DNA of 60,472 nt from Acidobacteriota bacterium (GCA_021813555.1 JAKAKG010000222.1:1-60472); one strand, 5' to 3'. Shown: positions 42,039-51,261, counted from the stretch's first letter. Translations and numbers: made by a program. Notes: generated by a model not told the origin, from the letters alone.

Positions 42039-43592
42039 TCATCTTCCCCCTCCCGCGCAGGCGCAGGCGCACCCGGCGCAGGCGCACGCGCAGGCGCATC
42101 CGCCGCCCGAGTGGCCGCCACCCGAAGTGACGGGCATGGGGTTGGTCTTCTGTGTGACGGCCGTGGAAAGGCCCGGCACGGAGTTCACCAGATCGTGGCC
42201 GAAGCTCTCGATGCTTGAGACCACGGTGTTGGCCGCAGCCACGGGGCTTGGGATGGAGCTTCCGCCCGGCGCGGGCAGGCCGGCGCCGGTGGTCCCGGCA
42301 TGAGAGGACCCGTAAAGCGCTCCCCACCACACGGGCAGCGGCATGGGGCGCGTCCCGAACCGCTCCGTGGCCGTCTGGCCGAAGTCCTTGTCCAAAAGGA
42401 GCCATTCAAAGGCCTGGGAGTAATCCTCCTGGCCCGCCTGGTCCCATGCCTTGCGCATGATGTCCTGGTAGTAGAGGAGGGATTTCTTGCGGCTGAATCC
42501 CTTCATTTTTTCCTGGACGCGCTGGACGAGGTCGGTGATGACGCGCGCTGCTTCCCCCTGGCTTATTTTTCCGTCGTCCTGCACCGCCTTGGCGAACTCC
42601 TGCTCGTAGGAGAAGGCAGGCTCCTGCCCCGGCAGAAGCGCCAGCGTGAGAGGACTGCGGGAGAGAACCTTTACCAGGCCCTTGCGCAGCATGCCGAAGA
42701 GGAGGAGAGCCATGACCTTGTCCACGGGCTGCTGCATGAGGACGGCCACTTCGGGGACCGTGAGGCCGCGCCGGACCTCGGTGCCCTCCATGCCCACGGA
42801 GGGCGGGAGGTACTGCATCCTCCTCCTGCGATTCTGGACGATGCCAACTACGAACAAGCCTACGAAGAGGAAGGGACACACGCACGTGAGCGACCCTCCC
42901 AGAAGGCTCGCCACGGCGTCGCCCATGCGCGTGCTCAGGGGCGGCCCCGCGGGCTTCTCCGCGACTCGCTGCATGACGCGGGCGGGGAAGGAGGCGCCGA
43001 AGGTATAGGCCCGGGACGGCGAAGCCTGCGGAATATCCCAGACGTAGTGGACGCGCCCGTCCTCCACCCGCGACGAGGTGAACTGGAGCCCGTGGTAGCG
43101 CGGCTCGTCCGGCCCCACTCCCTCGGGCAGGACGAACTCGCACACGAGGTGGGTGGTGCCGCTCGTGTACTCGGCCCCGTACCACGTGGGGCTGAACACG
43201 AGGCTTGCGTAGCTCTTGTCCTCGTCGTCGGGGAAGACGCGGTCCTTCAGGAGGGCCGTCAGGTGCAACGTGCCGCTCCGGCCCGCGGGAATCGCCCGGT
43301 CCCCCAAGTGCACTTCCACGCCGTGGGCCACGGCCGTCGAGGGGCGTATGTCGCTCATGGGCGTTCCGTCCAGGTCCGCCTTGACGTCGCTGTAGCCGTC
43401 GTCGGGGAGGCCCACGTCGATGACGTCGATGGGCTGGCCTTCGTTGGCGAAGGTGATGGCGTAGCTCACCCACACCGAAGCGTCCCGGTTCACCGCCACG
43501 GTGCACCGGTTCTCCGGAACCTGAAACTTGTAGTCCGCGAATGTGCCCAACGCCGCGCAGAGGGCGAGGCACGCGATGATGAGCTTCTTCAT
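42039..43592 (-). CDS. Membrane protein (DUF2207-like) with Cys-Ala repeat tail
   Basis: A 517-residue protein. A signal peptide (1-19) and an outward-facing beta-rich domain (20-225, DUF2207-like) lead to one membrane helix (about 229-252) and an RRRR stop. The inward-facing part has a winged-helix-like segment (GLTVPEVAVLMQQPVDKVMALLLFGMLRKG, 277-305), a helical region and a Gly/Pro-rich linker. The last 27 residues are Gly-rich with seven Cys at 499, 501, 503, 505, 508, 510 and 512, mostly alternating with Ala (ending CACACACAGCACACAGGGR). The tail is predicted cytoplasmic, where the radical SAM enzyme could act. Function is unknown. Confidence 0.75.
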   Translation of the reverse strand: MKKLIIACLALCAALGTFADYKFQVPENRCTVAVNRDASVWVSYAITFANEGQPIDVIDVGLPDDGYSDVKADLDGTPMSDIRPSTAVAHGVEVHLGDRAIPAGRSGTLHLTALLKDRVFPDDEDKSYASLVFSPTWYGAEYTSGTTHLVCEFVLPEGVGPDEPRYHGLQFTSSRVEDGRVHYVWDIPQASPSRAYTFGASFPARVMQRVAEKPAGPPLSTRMGDAVASLLGGSLTCVCPFLFVGLFVVGIVQNRRRRMQYLPPSVGMEGTEVRRGLTVPEVAVLMQQPVDKVMALLLFGMLRKGLVKVLSRSPLTLALLPGQEPAFSYEQEFAKAVQDDGKISQGEAARVITDLVQRVQEKMKGFSRKKSLLYYQDIMRKAWDQAGQEDYSQAFEWLLLDKDFGQTATERFGTRPMPLPVWWGALYGSSHAGTTGAGLPAPGGSSIPSPVAAANTVVSSIESFGHDLVNSVPGLSTAVTQKTNPMPVTSGGGHSGGGCACACACAGCACACAGGGR

Positions 43593-43616
43593 GATCGGTC
43601 CCCCATGAGGCGCAAG

Positions 43617-43735
43617 GTCAGGGAGCAGGGAGCAGGGAGCAGGGAGGGACCGCGCAACCCCGGTGGTCTGCGAGTTTCTTCCCCATTCATATCAGCACCT
43701 CATCCCCTGCGCGTGCTTCCCGCCTCCCGTTGATC
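43617..43735. repeat. Facing heptamer arms GGGAGCA / CTTCCCG
   Basis: Three perfect GGGAGCA units (43620-43641) occur about 25 bases upstream of the start of the Cys-tail gene, and GCTTCCCGCCTCCCG lies near 43717. They separate the Cys-tail operon from the zinc-ribbon genes. Confidence 0.7.
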
Positions 43736-43755
43736 GTCTCTCCCCATCGCGTCCT

Positions 43756-44139
43756 TCACCACTTGGGCTCTTCCTGGATGAGGAATGTTCCCTTGCAATA
43801 GCCGCACGTCACCGTGAGGGTCCCCTCGGGGTTGAGGGTCGCCGTGGAAGCGTCGACCTGTCCGCCGCAGTGAGGGCAGACAATGGGCTTCAGGCTGAGT
43901 TGTCCCGGAGGCTCCTGGCCGCCCGGTCCCGCCGGGGTCCCCTCCTTGAGCGAGGTCCCTCCCTTGGGCCGCCAGGCGAGCACCACCAGCACGAAACCCG
44001 CGAGGATCAGCAGGCCTCCCACCACAAGCCGCGGCAGGACCTTGTGCTGGGCCACCGCGTCGGGGTGGGCGGCGGCCAGCACGAAGATCCCCCCCAGCAG
44101 CCAGAGGAACGCGGAGACGAGAGTCGCCATGATTTTCAT
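43756..44139 (-). CDS. Two-helix membrane protein with C-terminal zinc ribbon
   Basis: A 127-residue protein with membrane helices at about 5-24 and 36-56, a Gly/Pro linker and a zinc ribbon: IVCPHCGGQVDAS...VTCGYCKGTF (CPHC near 88, CGYC near 112). The ribbon should be cytoplasmic. It follows the larger zinc-ribbon protein by 14 bases and probably works with it. No function is known to me. Confidence 0.65.
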   Translation of the reverse strand: MKIMATLVSAFLWLLGGIFVLAAAHPDAVAQHKVLPRLVVGGLLILAGFVLVVLAWRPKGGTSLKEGTPAGPGGQEPPGQLSLKPIVCPHCGGQVDASTATLNPEGTLTVTCGYCKGTFLIQEEPKW

Positions 44140-44153
44140 GCACGAACCCCGCG

Positions 44154-45344
44154 CTACTGATAGCGCTTTACGTCCATCTTCCAGTTGGATTTGAGCTCGA
44201 TGCGGAAGACGGGGTGGGATCCCGCGTCGAAGGTGTAGTCCCACTCGCCCGCCACGGGTTCCTGGGGAGGACGCCAGACCGCCACCCGGATGTGATGCTG
44301 CCCGGCGGCAACGGTCAGCTCCTTGGTGATGCGCTGCTTGGCCGACGTCGCCACCAGGTCCTGATCGTAGACTTTGGCGCCATCCACTTTCACGACGAGC
44401 TTGGTGCCGGGGGCCTCCGATTCGAGGATGAGGCCCAGCACTGCTTTGGCCTGGACGGGCGCGGGTGCTGCTTCTAGGGGAGCCGGGCCGGAGGAGGGGG
44501 CCGGCGGCTGACCCGCCGCGGCTTCGGCGGGCGGCTCGGGCTGCGGAGGCGTGGAGGAGGCCGTCGACGGCGCACGCTTCGTAGGCCGGGAAGGCGTTGG
44601 CGGCGGCGCCGGGGTCTCCGAGGGCGCCGCCGCGGATGGGGCAGCCTCCTGGGGCGCCGGGGTTGCCGGTGCTTCCGTGGGCGTGGCGGACTCGGAACTC
44701 GGCGGCGCGACAGGCTCGGGCTGGGTCTCGGCCGGAGTCTGGCTTTGCGCCTGCTGGGCCTGATCCTGCGCCTGCTGCGTCGCCTGAGCGAGCTGGTCCA
44801 AGGCCTTGGCTTTCGTCCTCTTCCACCAGACGTACCCGCCAGCACCTAGACCGGCCAGGACGACGAGGCCCACCAAGGCGGCGATGATGATGATCACCAT
44901 AGTGGATGACTTCTTTTTCGGGGGGCTGCCCGCGCCCGCCACCGGGGCCGCCTTGGGAGGAGCCGTCGGTTTGGCCGCCGCGGGAGGAGGCGGCGGCGGG
45001 GCAGCTTTGGCGGCCGCCACCGGAGCCGGGGGTGTCGCCACGGGAGCCGGGGGTGCCGCGGGCGGCGGCGGGGGCGGCGCGGGAGCCTGAGCGGCCTTCG
45101 GCGGCGCTGGAGGGGTCAGGGGCTTGGCGATCTTGGCTCCGCAGAAGCCGCAGAAGGTCGCGCCTGGCTTGGTCAAGGGCTTGCCGCACGTGGGGCAGGC
45201 CGGCGCACCCGCTGGCGCGGCGCTCAGATCCGTCGTCATGGTGGTCTCGGCGGGGTTCGGCGAGACATCCCGCTTGGCTCCGCAGACGCCGCAAAATTTC
45301 GCTTCATCCTTGAGCGTGGTGCCGCAATTCGCGCAGACCGCCAT
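44154..45344 (-). CDS. Double zinc-ribbon, proline-rich single-pass membrane protein
   Basis: A 396-residue protein. Two N-terminal zinc ribbons (CANCGTTLKDEAKFCGVCG at 4-22 and CPTCGKPLTKPGATFCGFCG at about 50-69) are followed by a Pro/Ala-rich linker. A membrane helix (about 149-171, IIIIAALVGLVVLAGLGAGGYVWW) comes next, then a second Pro-rich stretch, and finally a folded domain (about 295-396) of beta character. The layout resembles zinc-ribbon membrane proteins of unknown role, perhaps sensing or scaffolding. A promoter is seen about 110 bases upstream. Confidence 0.7.
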   Translation of the reverse strand: MAVCANCGTTLKDEAKFCGVCGAKRDVSPNPAETTMTTDLSAAPAGAPACPTCGKPLTKPGATFCGFCGAKIAKPLTPPAPPKAAQAPAPPPPPPAAPPAPVATPPAPVAAAKAAPPPPPPAAAKPTAPPKAAPVAGAGSPPKKKSSTMVIIIIAALVGLVVLAGLGAGGYVWWKRTKAKALDQLAQATQQAQDQAQQAQSQTPAETQPEPVAPPSSESATPTEAPATPAPQEAAPSAAAPSETPAPPPTPSRPTKRAPSTASSTPPQPEPPAEAAAGQPPAPSSGPAPLEAAPAPVQAKAVLGLILESEAPGTKLVVKVDGAKVYDQDLVATSAKQRITKELTVAAGQHHIRVAVWRPPQEPVAGEWDYTFDAGSHPVFRIELKSNWKMDVKRYQ

Positions 45345-45453
45345 GGCCGACCTCCCCGGGATCCTGTCTTCCTTGCCTTATGCGTTCGGGCGAGCAACCC
45401 GCCGCGGGCACCCAGCTCGCCGCTTCGCCCCTCAATCCGGACCTGACGATCGT

Positions 45454-45484
45454 ATTGTAGCAGGAGTGAGGGCCCGCCGGTCAA
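45454..45484 (-). promoter_or_regulatory. sigma-70-type promoter of the zinc-ribbon pair
   Basis: On the minus strand TTGACC (45484-45479) and TACAAT (45459-45454) are separated by 19 bases, slightly long. The transcript would begin near 45447, leaving a leader of about 100 bases before the double zinc-ribbon gene. Confidence 0.4.
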
Positions 45485-45557
45485 CACAGCACGGGGGCCG
45501 CCACGACTTACACTGGGACCGCGTCCGAAGCATGGGGAACGCCGTGCCAGGGGCCCT

Positions 45558-46886
45558 TCAGGGAAGATCGCCGGAGCTCCAGCGGAACTGGACTCTGGCC
45601 GCACGGTACTCCCACTGGGCGGTGACTTGGGATGTCTCGGCTTTGGCGAGGGCCGTCTCGGCATCGAGGAGGTCGGTGATGGTTCCCGCGCCCACCTCGT
45701 AGCGGTCCCTGGCGAGCCGCTCGCTCTCCCGCGCGCTCGCCACGAGGGCCTCCGCGGTCTGGATGGCCTCGTAGGAGGCCTGGAGCCCGGAAAAGGCGTC
45801 CCAAACCTGTTCCTGAACGGCCAGGGCCGTCTGCCGGGCGTCCGTCTCCGCCTTGCTCAGGTCCACTTTGGCCTTGGCGAGGTTCTGGACACGCGAGAAT
45901 CCCGTGAAGAGGGGGACGGAGACGGTCACGCCGACGAGCCATGTCTTGTCCTGCGGGTACCAGGAGGCGTCCTCGCGTCCGTAGGAGGCCGCCGCGGAAA
46001 CCTTGGGCGAGAAGGCGCCCCGGGTGGCGTCCACCCCCCGGCGGGCGGCCTCCACGCCCTGCTCCGCCGCGTGGATGGCGGGCCGGTTTTGGAGGGCCGT
46101 GGCTTGGGCGCGGGCGAGTTCCGATTCCTCGGGAGCCTTGGGCGGGTCTACCGGCGGTGCGAGGTTCAAGGGAGTCGAGGCGTTCAATCCCATGGCGGTG
46201 GCCAGGCGGCCTCTGCTCACGCGGACCGCGTCATCGGCGCGGACGAGGGTCAGGCGCGCGTCGGCCGCGTCCGCTTCGGCGCGCTTCACGTCCACGAGGG
46301 GGACCGCTCCAGCTTCCTTGCGGGCTTGGGCGAGGGCCAGATGATCTTCGGACCGCTTGAGGCTCTGGGCCGCCACGTCCCGCCGCGCCTGGGCGGATGC
46401 AAGGGCGAAATAGGCTTGGGCCACGGTCAGGGACAGGTCTTGCCTCACGCGTGCCGCCTCCGCTCCGCTCATCTTCTGCCGCGCGCGGGCGGCGCCCAGT
46501 TGGGCCTTGCGCTCGCCGCCGTCGAAGAGCGTATAGGCGGCGCTCAGGGCGAAGGTGTAGTCGTCCGTGGGGCCCACCAAGGTTGGCACGGGCTTTCCCG
46601 GGAAGGAAAGGCCGTTGGGCAGGAAAATGCGCCGCTGCCACCGGCTGGCGCCCAGGCTGAGGGCGAGGCTGGGGTAGTAGGGCGCCTTGGCCGCCTCAGC
46701 CGTGTGCGAGGCGCTTTCCAATGAGAGGGCTGCGGACGCCTCGATGGGGCTCTCGCCCTGGGCGGCGGCGATGCACTGCTCCAAGGTTAGGGGCGCCGCC
46801 GGGGTCGAGGGCGCGTGCTCGGAAACCGTCTGTGCTCCGAGGGCCAGTCCCGCCATTAACATCAGTCCTATCATCCAGGCCCGCAT
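45558..46886 (-). CDS. TolC-family outer-membrane efflux channel
   Basis: A 442-residue outer-membrane channel of the TolC/OEP family. It has a signal peptide ending near GLALGAQT and two internal repeats of long helices, e.g. ARQKMSGAEAARVRQDLSLTVAQAYFALASAQARRDVA and its counterpart near 380. LTLEQCIAAA at the mature start is a common family opening. It ends the efflux operon, supplying the exit duct for the HlyD adaptor and the ABC-2 pump. The start at 46886 is chosen because AAGGAG lies seven bases before ATG. Confidence 0.87.
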   Translation of the reverse strand: MRAWMIGLMLMAGLALGAQTVSEHAPSTPAAPLTLEQCIAAAQGESPIEASAALSLESASHTAEAAKAPYYPSLALSLGASRWQRRIFLPNGLSFPGKPVPTLVGPTDDYTFALSAAYTLFDGGERKAQLGAARARQKMSGAEAARVRQDLSLTVAQAYFALASAQARRDVAAQSLKRSEDHLALAQARKEAGAVPLVDVKRAEADAADARLTLVRADDAVRVSRGRLATAMGLNASTPLNLAPPVDPPKAPEESELARAQATALQNRPAIHAAEQGVEAARRGVDATRGAFSPKVSAAASYGREDASWYPQDKTWLVGVTVSVPLFTGFSRVQNLAKAKVDLSKAETDARQTALAVQEQVWDAFSGLQASYEAIQTAEALVASARESERLARDRYEVGAGTITDLLDAETALAKAETSQVTAQWEYRAARVQFRWSSGDLP

Positions 46887-46958
46887 GGCGCGCTCCTTTG
46901 TATTCATCTTCGATCTCGTCCGCATCCCGCCTTTAACATCCCACATACCACATCCCCC

Positions 46959-48092
46959 TTATCCAGCGGTTTTCTTGAACCGTCCCGAGGCCAGGGACAG
47001 GAGGACCACGCCCAGGACCGCCAGGGCGGCCATCTGGGGCCAAAGAACTTCCACGCCGACGCCCTTGAGGAAGACCCCCCGGACGATGATCAGAAAATAT
47101 CGCAGGGGATTGACATAGGTGAGCCACCGCACCACGAGGGGCATATTGGCGATGGGGTAGATGAACCCCGAGAGGAGGATGGCGGGCTGCATGAAGAAGA
47201 AGGCCGTCATCATGGCCTGCTGCTGGGTTTTACTGATGGTGGAGATGAGAAGGCCCACCCCGAGGGTGCTCAGGAGGAAGAGCCCCGTGGAGGCGAAGAG
47301 GACGAGGGGGTTCCCCTGGAAGGGCACGCGAAACCAGAACACGGCGATAAGGCTGATGAGGATCACGTCGAAGAAGCCGATGAGGGCGAAGGGGATGGTT
47401 TTGCCCAGGATGAACTCCGCCCTGCCGATGGGGGTCACCATGATCTGCTCCATGGTGCCGATCTCCCGCTCGCGGACGATGGCCATGCTAGAGAGGATGA
47501 CGGAAACCACCATGAGGAGGAGGGCGACGACCCCGGGAACAAAGTAGTCACGGCTGTCCAGGTTGGGGTTGTACCACGCGCGGGAGGCCAAGGTCACGGG
47601 CTGGACGGCCAGGGCAGCGCCGCCGCTTCGGTTCAGCCGCCTGATGAGCAGATCCTGGCCGTAGGCCGAGGCGATTCGGGAGGTGTATCCCAGAACGATG
47701 CTCGCGGTATTGGAATCGGTGCCGTCCAGGATGAGCTGGAGCTGGCCCGTGCGGCCCCCCTCCACGTCGTCTTGGAATCCCCGGTTGATTCGGAAGACGG
47801 CCTTCGCGGAGCCCTTGTCCAGAACGTCCGCCACTTGCGCTTCACTGCCCAGCCGCTGGACGACGTGGAAATACCCCGATCCGTCAAAGGCGTCCATGAG
47901 GCGGCGGCTCTGGGGAGTGTTGTCCAGGTCGAAGAGGGCTACTCGGATGCCGCGCACGTCGGTGGTGACAGCGTACCCGAAGATGATCACCTGAAAAATA
48001 GGCACCACGATGAGCACGGCCCTCATCCGCGGGTCCCTGAGGACCTGGATGAACTCCTTTCGGAGCATGGTGCGCAGGCGCTCGGCTATCAA
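46959..48092 (-). CDS. ABC-2 type permease, second subunit
   Basis: A 377-residue inner-membrane permease (YbhR/YhhJ type). One helix near the N-terminus after MLRKEFIQVLRDPRM is followed by a periplasmic domain to about residue 170. Five more helices come next, with EREIGTMEQIMVTPIGRAEFILGK, the family motif after the second helix. LSGFIYPIANMP is also typical. The start TTG at 48092 has GAGGTG in front; ATG at 48068 is an alternative. It follows the other permease in the operon with a gap of about 90 bases. Confidence 0.82.
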   Translation of the reverse strand: MIAERLRTMLRKEFIQVLRDPRMRAVLIVVPIFQVIIFGYAVTTDVRGIRVALFDLDNTPQSRRLMDAFDGSGYFHVVQRLGSEAQVADVLDKGSAKAVFRINRGFQDDVEGGRTGQLQLILDGTDSNTASIVLGYTSRIASAYGQDLLIRRLNRSGGAALAVQPVTLASRAWYNPNLDSRDYFVPGVVALLLMVVSVILSSMAIVREREIGTMEQIMVTPIGRAEFILGKTIPFALIGFFDVILISLIAVFWFRVPFQGNPLVLFASTGLFLLSTLGVGLLISTISKTQQQAMMTAFFFMQPAILLSGFIYPIANMPLVVRWLTYVNPLRYFLIIVRGVFLKGVGVEVLWPQMAALAVLGVVLLSLASGRFKKTAG

Positions 48093-48182
48093 GGATTCAC
48101 CTCTGCGAGACGTGATGAGGGGATGAGGGAACCTTTGCGTTCTGGCGACCCCAGTCCGATAGGTGTGCATTCATCGCTCTCG

Positions 48183-49316
48183 TCACGCCAGCCTCTTTTT
48201 GAAGGTCTTCAGCGCGAGACCCACCATCACGGCGCTGAAGGCGAGAAGGAAGAGGCCCTCTCCGTAAAGGTCCGAGGGCCCCACGCCTTTTAGATACAGC
48301 CCCCTGAGGAGGGCGACGAAATATCGGGCGGGGACGAGGTACGTGACCGCCTGGAGGACCTTGGGCATGTTGCTGATGTCGAACATGAACCCCGACAGAA
48401 GGAAGGCCGGAAGGAAGGTGGCCATGAAGGCTACCTGGCTCGCCAGGAGCTGGTTTTTGGCCACGATGCTGATGAGCATGCCCATGGAGAGGGCGCCCAC
48501 CAGGTAGATCATGGACATGGCCGCCAGCGCCAGGAGGCTTCCGCGCAGGGGCACGTGGAAGAGGAATCGCCCCGCAAGGACCGAGAGGACCATGTCGAGC
48601 GCTCCCACGGCCACGTAGGGCGCAAGCTTGCCCACCACGAGCTCGGAGGCGCGGATGGGGGTGGAGAGGAGCTGTTCCATGGTGCCCGTCTCCCACTCCC
48701 TCGCCACGGTGAGGGACGTGAGTAGGGCGGCGATGAGCATCATGATGACTGCGATGAGCCCGGGGACGATGAAGTCCATAGATTCCATGTCCGTGTTGTA
48801 CCAGACGCGGGGGCGCACCTCCAGCGGAAGGGCCGGGGGCTTCACCCCATGGCGCAAGGCCCGCTTCATCATGGCGCCCTGAGAGAAGTTTTGAACGATG
48901 GATTCGGCGTAGTTCATAGCGATGGTGGCCGTGTTCGCGTCACTGCCGTCCGCGATGACCTGGACTTCCACGGGCCTCCCCGCCGCCACCTGCCGGCCGA
49001 AGTCCAGCGGTATGACCAGGGCCACCAGGGCCTTGCCCCGGTCCAGGGCCTCCGCGATGGCGCCGTAGGTGTCCACTTCGGAGAGGAGGGAGAAATACGG
49101 CGATCCCGTGAAACGGGCCGCCAGCTCTCGGCTCTGGGGCGTCTGGCTCTGGTCCCAAACGAGGAGAGGCACGTGGTCCACGTCCAGGGTGAGGGCGTAG
49201 CCGAAGAGGAGGAGGAGCACCAGGGGCAGAGCGATGCTGACCCCCAGGGCTCTGGGATCCCGCAGGATATGGAGCGACTCCTTCCTCGCCACGGCCCATG
49301 TCCGGCGGAGATTCAT
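48183..49316 (-). CDS. ABC-2 type permease, first subunit
   Basis: A 377-residue permease (YbhS type) with an N-terminal helix (about 25-45), a periplasmic domain and five C-terminal helices. The signature AREWETGTMEQLLSTPIRASELVVGK and LSGFMFDISNMPKVLQ match the partner at 46959, so the two likely form a heterodimer. The gene overlaps the ATPase gene by four bases (ATGA). Confidence 0.87.
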   Translation of the reverse strand: MNLRRTWAVARKESLHILRDPRALGVSIALPLVLLLLFGYALTLDVDHVPLLVWDQSQTPQSRELAARFTGSPYFSLLSEVDTYGAIAEALDRGKALVALVIPLDFGRQVAAGRPVEVQVIADGSDANTATIAMNYAESIVQNFSQGAMMKRALRHGVKPPALPLEVRPRVWYNTDMESMDFIVPGLIAVIMMLIAALLTSLTVAREWETGTMEQLLSTPIRASELVVGKLAPYVAVGALDMVLSVLAGRFLFHVPLRGSLLALAAMSMIYLVGALSMGMLISIVAKNQLLASQVAFMATFLPAFLLSGFMFDISNMPKVLQAVTYLVPARYFVALLRGLYLKGVGPSDLYGEGLFLLAFSAVMVGLALKTFKKRLA

Positions 49317-50272
49317 CTCGCCACCTCCCGCTGTGTTCCTTCGGCCCTGTCACGTGCTTCGATGAGGGAAACGAACACATCCTCAAGGCTGGGGGTGATG
49401 CGTTCGGCGGGTTCCATCTGCAGTGCCCCCAGAGCGTCTCGGAGTCCCGGTTCCAGGGCTGAGGCATCGGGGGTGACCACGTGGAGGTAGCGGCCGAAGA
49501 TGGCCACGTCTCGCACTCCTGGAAGGGCCGAGATGCGCTCCAGGCCTTCTTGGGGAGATGTACAAGCCACGCGGAGCACCTGATCCTTCATGGCATGTAT
49601 CTTGAGCTCTCCGGGCGTGCCCAGGGCCACCAGTTCGCCTCGGTAAATGAGCCCGAGGCGGTCACAATATTCGGCTTCTTCCATGTAGTGCGTGGTCACG
49701 AAGATGGTGACGCCCCCGGCGGCGGTCTCGTAGATGAGGTCCCAGAAGGCGCGGCGGCTTATGGGGTCCACTCCCGATGTGGGCTCGTCCAGAAAGAGGA
49801 CGGGGGGTTCGTGGAGCAGTGCGCAGCCGAGGGAGAGGCGCTGCTTCCATCCCCCCGGGAGGAGGCCCGTTTTGGCGTGCCGCCGTTCCGCCAGGCCCGA
49901 CATGGCCAGCACCCACTCTTTCCGAGGAGCCTTCTTCTCTGGCGGTATGCGGTAAATGCCCGAGTAAAAGTCGATATTTTCCCCTACGGTCAGGTCTTCG
50001 TAGAGCGAGAACTTCTGGCTCATGTAGCCGATGTTGCGTTTGACGGCCTCGGGCTGGGCCTTGACGTCGAGGCCCGCCACGGTGGCCGTGCCCGACGTGG
50101 GGGAGAGAAGCCCGCAGAGCATCCGGATGGTGGTGGACTTTCCGGCGCCGTTGGGGCCGAGAAAACCGAAGATTTCTCCTGGGGCCACCTCCAGGCTGAT
50201 GGCGTTCACGGCCAGGAAATCGCCGAATCGCTTGGTCAGGTCGCGAAGGATCACGCCATGGTTATTCGTCAT
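49313..50272 (-). CDS. ABC ATPase, second (C-terminal YbhF-like)
   Basis: A 319-residue ATPase with Walker A GPNGAGKST, Walker B VLFLDEPTSGVDP, a switch His in VTTHYMEEAEYCDR, and a C-terminal regulatory part. The ABC signature reads LLPGGWKQRLSLGCAL: LSGGMKQ has become LPGGWKQ, a Ser-to-Pro change. If the two ATPases form a heterodimer, as in YbhF where both halves are fused, one site may be degenerate. The next ATPase gene lies 42 bases upstream. Confidence 0.85.
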   Translation of the reverse strand: MTNNHGVILRDLTKRFGDFLAVNAISLEVAPGEIFGFLGPNGAGKSTTIRMLCGLLSPTSGTATVAGLDVKAQPEAVKRNIGYMSQKFSLYEDLTVGENIDFYSGIYRIPPEKKAPRKEWVLAMSGLAERRHAKTGLLPGGWKQRLSLGCALLHEPPVLFLDEPTSGVDPISRRAFWDLIYETAAGGVTIFVTTHYMEEAEYCDRLGLIYRGELVALGTPGELKIHAMKDQVLRVACTSPQEGLERISALPGVRDVAIFGRYLHVVTPDASALEPGLRDALGALQMEPAERITPSLEDVFVSLIEARDRAEGTQREVAR

Positions 50273-50314
50273 AGGCAGTTATCCTGGGGACAGGGGACCA
50301 ACGTTGCCGTGCGT

Positions 50315-51253
50315 TCACGCGGCACCCCCTGCATTGTCTTTCGCGCTCCCTAGCGCCGAGGTGAACACGTCCTCGAGGGACGGTTCGGCGACGCGAACCT
50401 GCTCGCAGGAAAGGCCCGCGGCGCGAAGGGCGGCCTCCACCGTCCGGCGTCCCTCCTCCGCGTTCTCAACCACCACGTGGAGTTTGTCGCCGAAGAGGGC
50501 CACGGAAAGGACGCCTGCGGCGCGCAAGGCGGGCGCCGCCTGGCGAGCCTTGGTGCAGCGCACTTCCAGGAGGGTGCCTTTCATGAGCCGCTTCACGCCG
50601 GCCGGAGTGTCGCAGGCCAGGAGCTTCCCTTGATGCATGAGGCCCACGCGCCCGCAGCGCTCCGCCTCGTCCAGGTAGGCCGTGGAGACGAAGATCGTGA
50701 CCTTCTCCTTAAGGAGGTCGTAGAGAATTCGCCAGAAGTCCCGCCGCGACACGGGGTCCACGCCGTTGGTGGGCTCGTCCAGGAACAGGACGCGAGGCGT
50801 GTGGATGAGGGCGCAGCATAGGCCCAGCTTCTGCTTCATCCCGCCCGAGAGGTTGCCCGCCTGGCGCCGTTTGAAGGGAGCCAGGCCGCTGAACGCCAGG
50901 AGCCGGTCCACCCGCTCAGCGCGATCCGCCCGCGGGACGCCGTAGAGGTCCCCGTAAAACCCGATGTTCTCCATGACGGTGAGGTCCTGGTAGAGGCCGA
51001 AGCGCTGGCTCATGTAGCCGATGTGATCCTTCATGGCTTCGGGGTCCTTCACCACGTCGAACCCCGCGACCTGGGCCTGCCCGGACGTGGGGTCCAGAAT
51101 GCCCGTGAGGAGGCGCATGGTGGTGGTCTTGCCGGCGCCGTCGGGCCCCACCAGGCCGAAAATCTCTCCCTCGGCAACGGAGAGAGTTAGCCCGTCCACC
51201 GCGCGGTTCGCGCCGAAGATTCGGGTCAGCCCATGGGCTCTTATGGCGTCCAT
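50315..51253 (-). CDS. ABC ATPase, first (N-terminal YbhF-like)
   Basis: A 312-residue ATPase: Walker A GPDGAGKTT, signature LSGGMKQKLGLCCAL (intact Ser), Walker B VLFLDEPTNGVDP and the switch region VSTAYLDEAERC, where Tyr replaces the usual His. So the two ATPases have complementary defects: this one lacks the switch His, and the other lacks the signature Ser. GPDGAGKTT with Asp is typical of the YbhF first half. It follows the adaptor gene by eight bases. Confidence 0.87.
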   Translation of the reverse strand: MDAIRAHGLTRIFGANRAVDGLTLSVAEGEIFGLVGPDGAGKTTTMRLLTGILDPTSGQAQVAGFDVVKDPEAMKDHIGYMSQRFGLYQDLTVMENIGFYGDLYGVPRADRAERVDRLLAFSGLAPFKRRQAGNLSGGMKQKLGLCCALIHTPRVLFLDEPTNGVDPVSRRDFWRILYDLLKEKVTIFVSTAYLDEAERCGRVGLMHQGKLLACDTPAGVKRLMKGTLLEVRCTKARQAAPALRAAGVLSVALFGDKLHVVVENAEEGRRTVEAALRAAGLSCEQVRVAEPSLEDVFTSALGSAKDNAGGAA

Positions 51254-51261
51254 GCGTCCTG

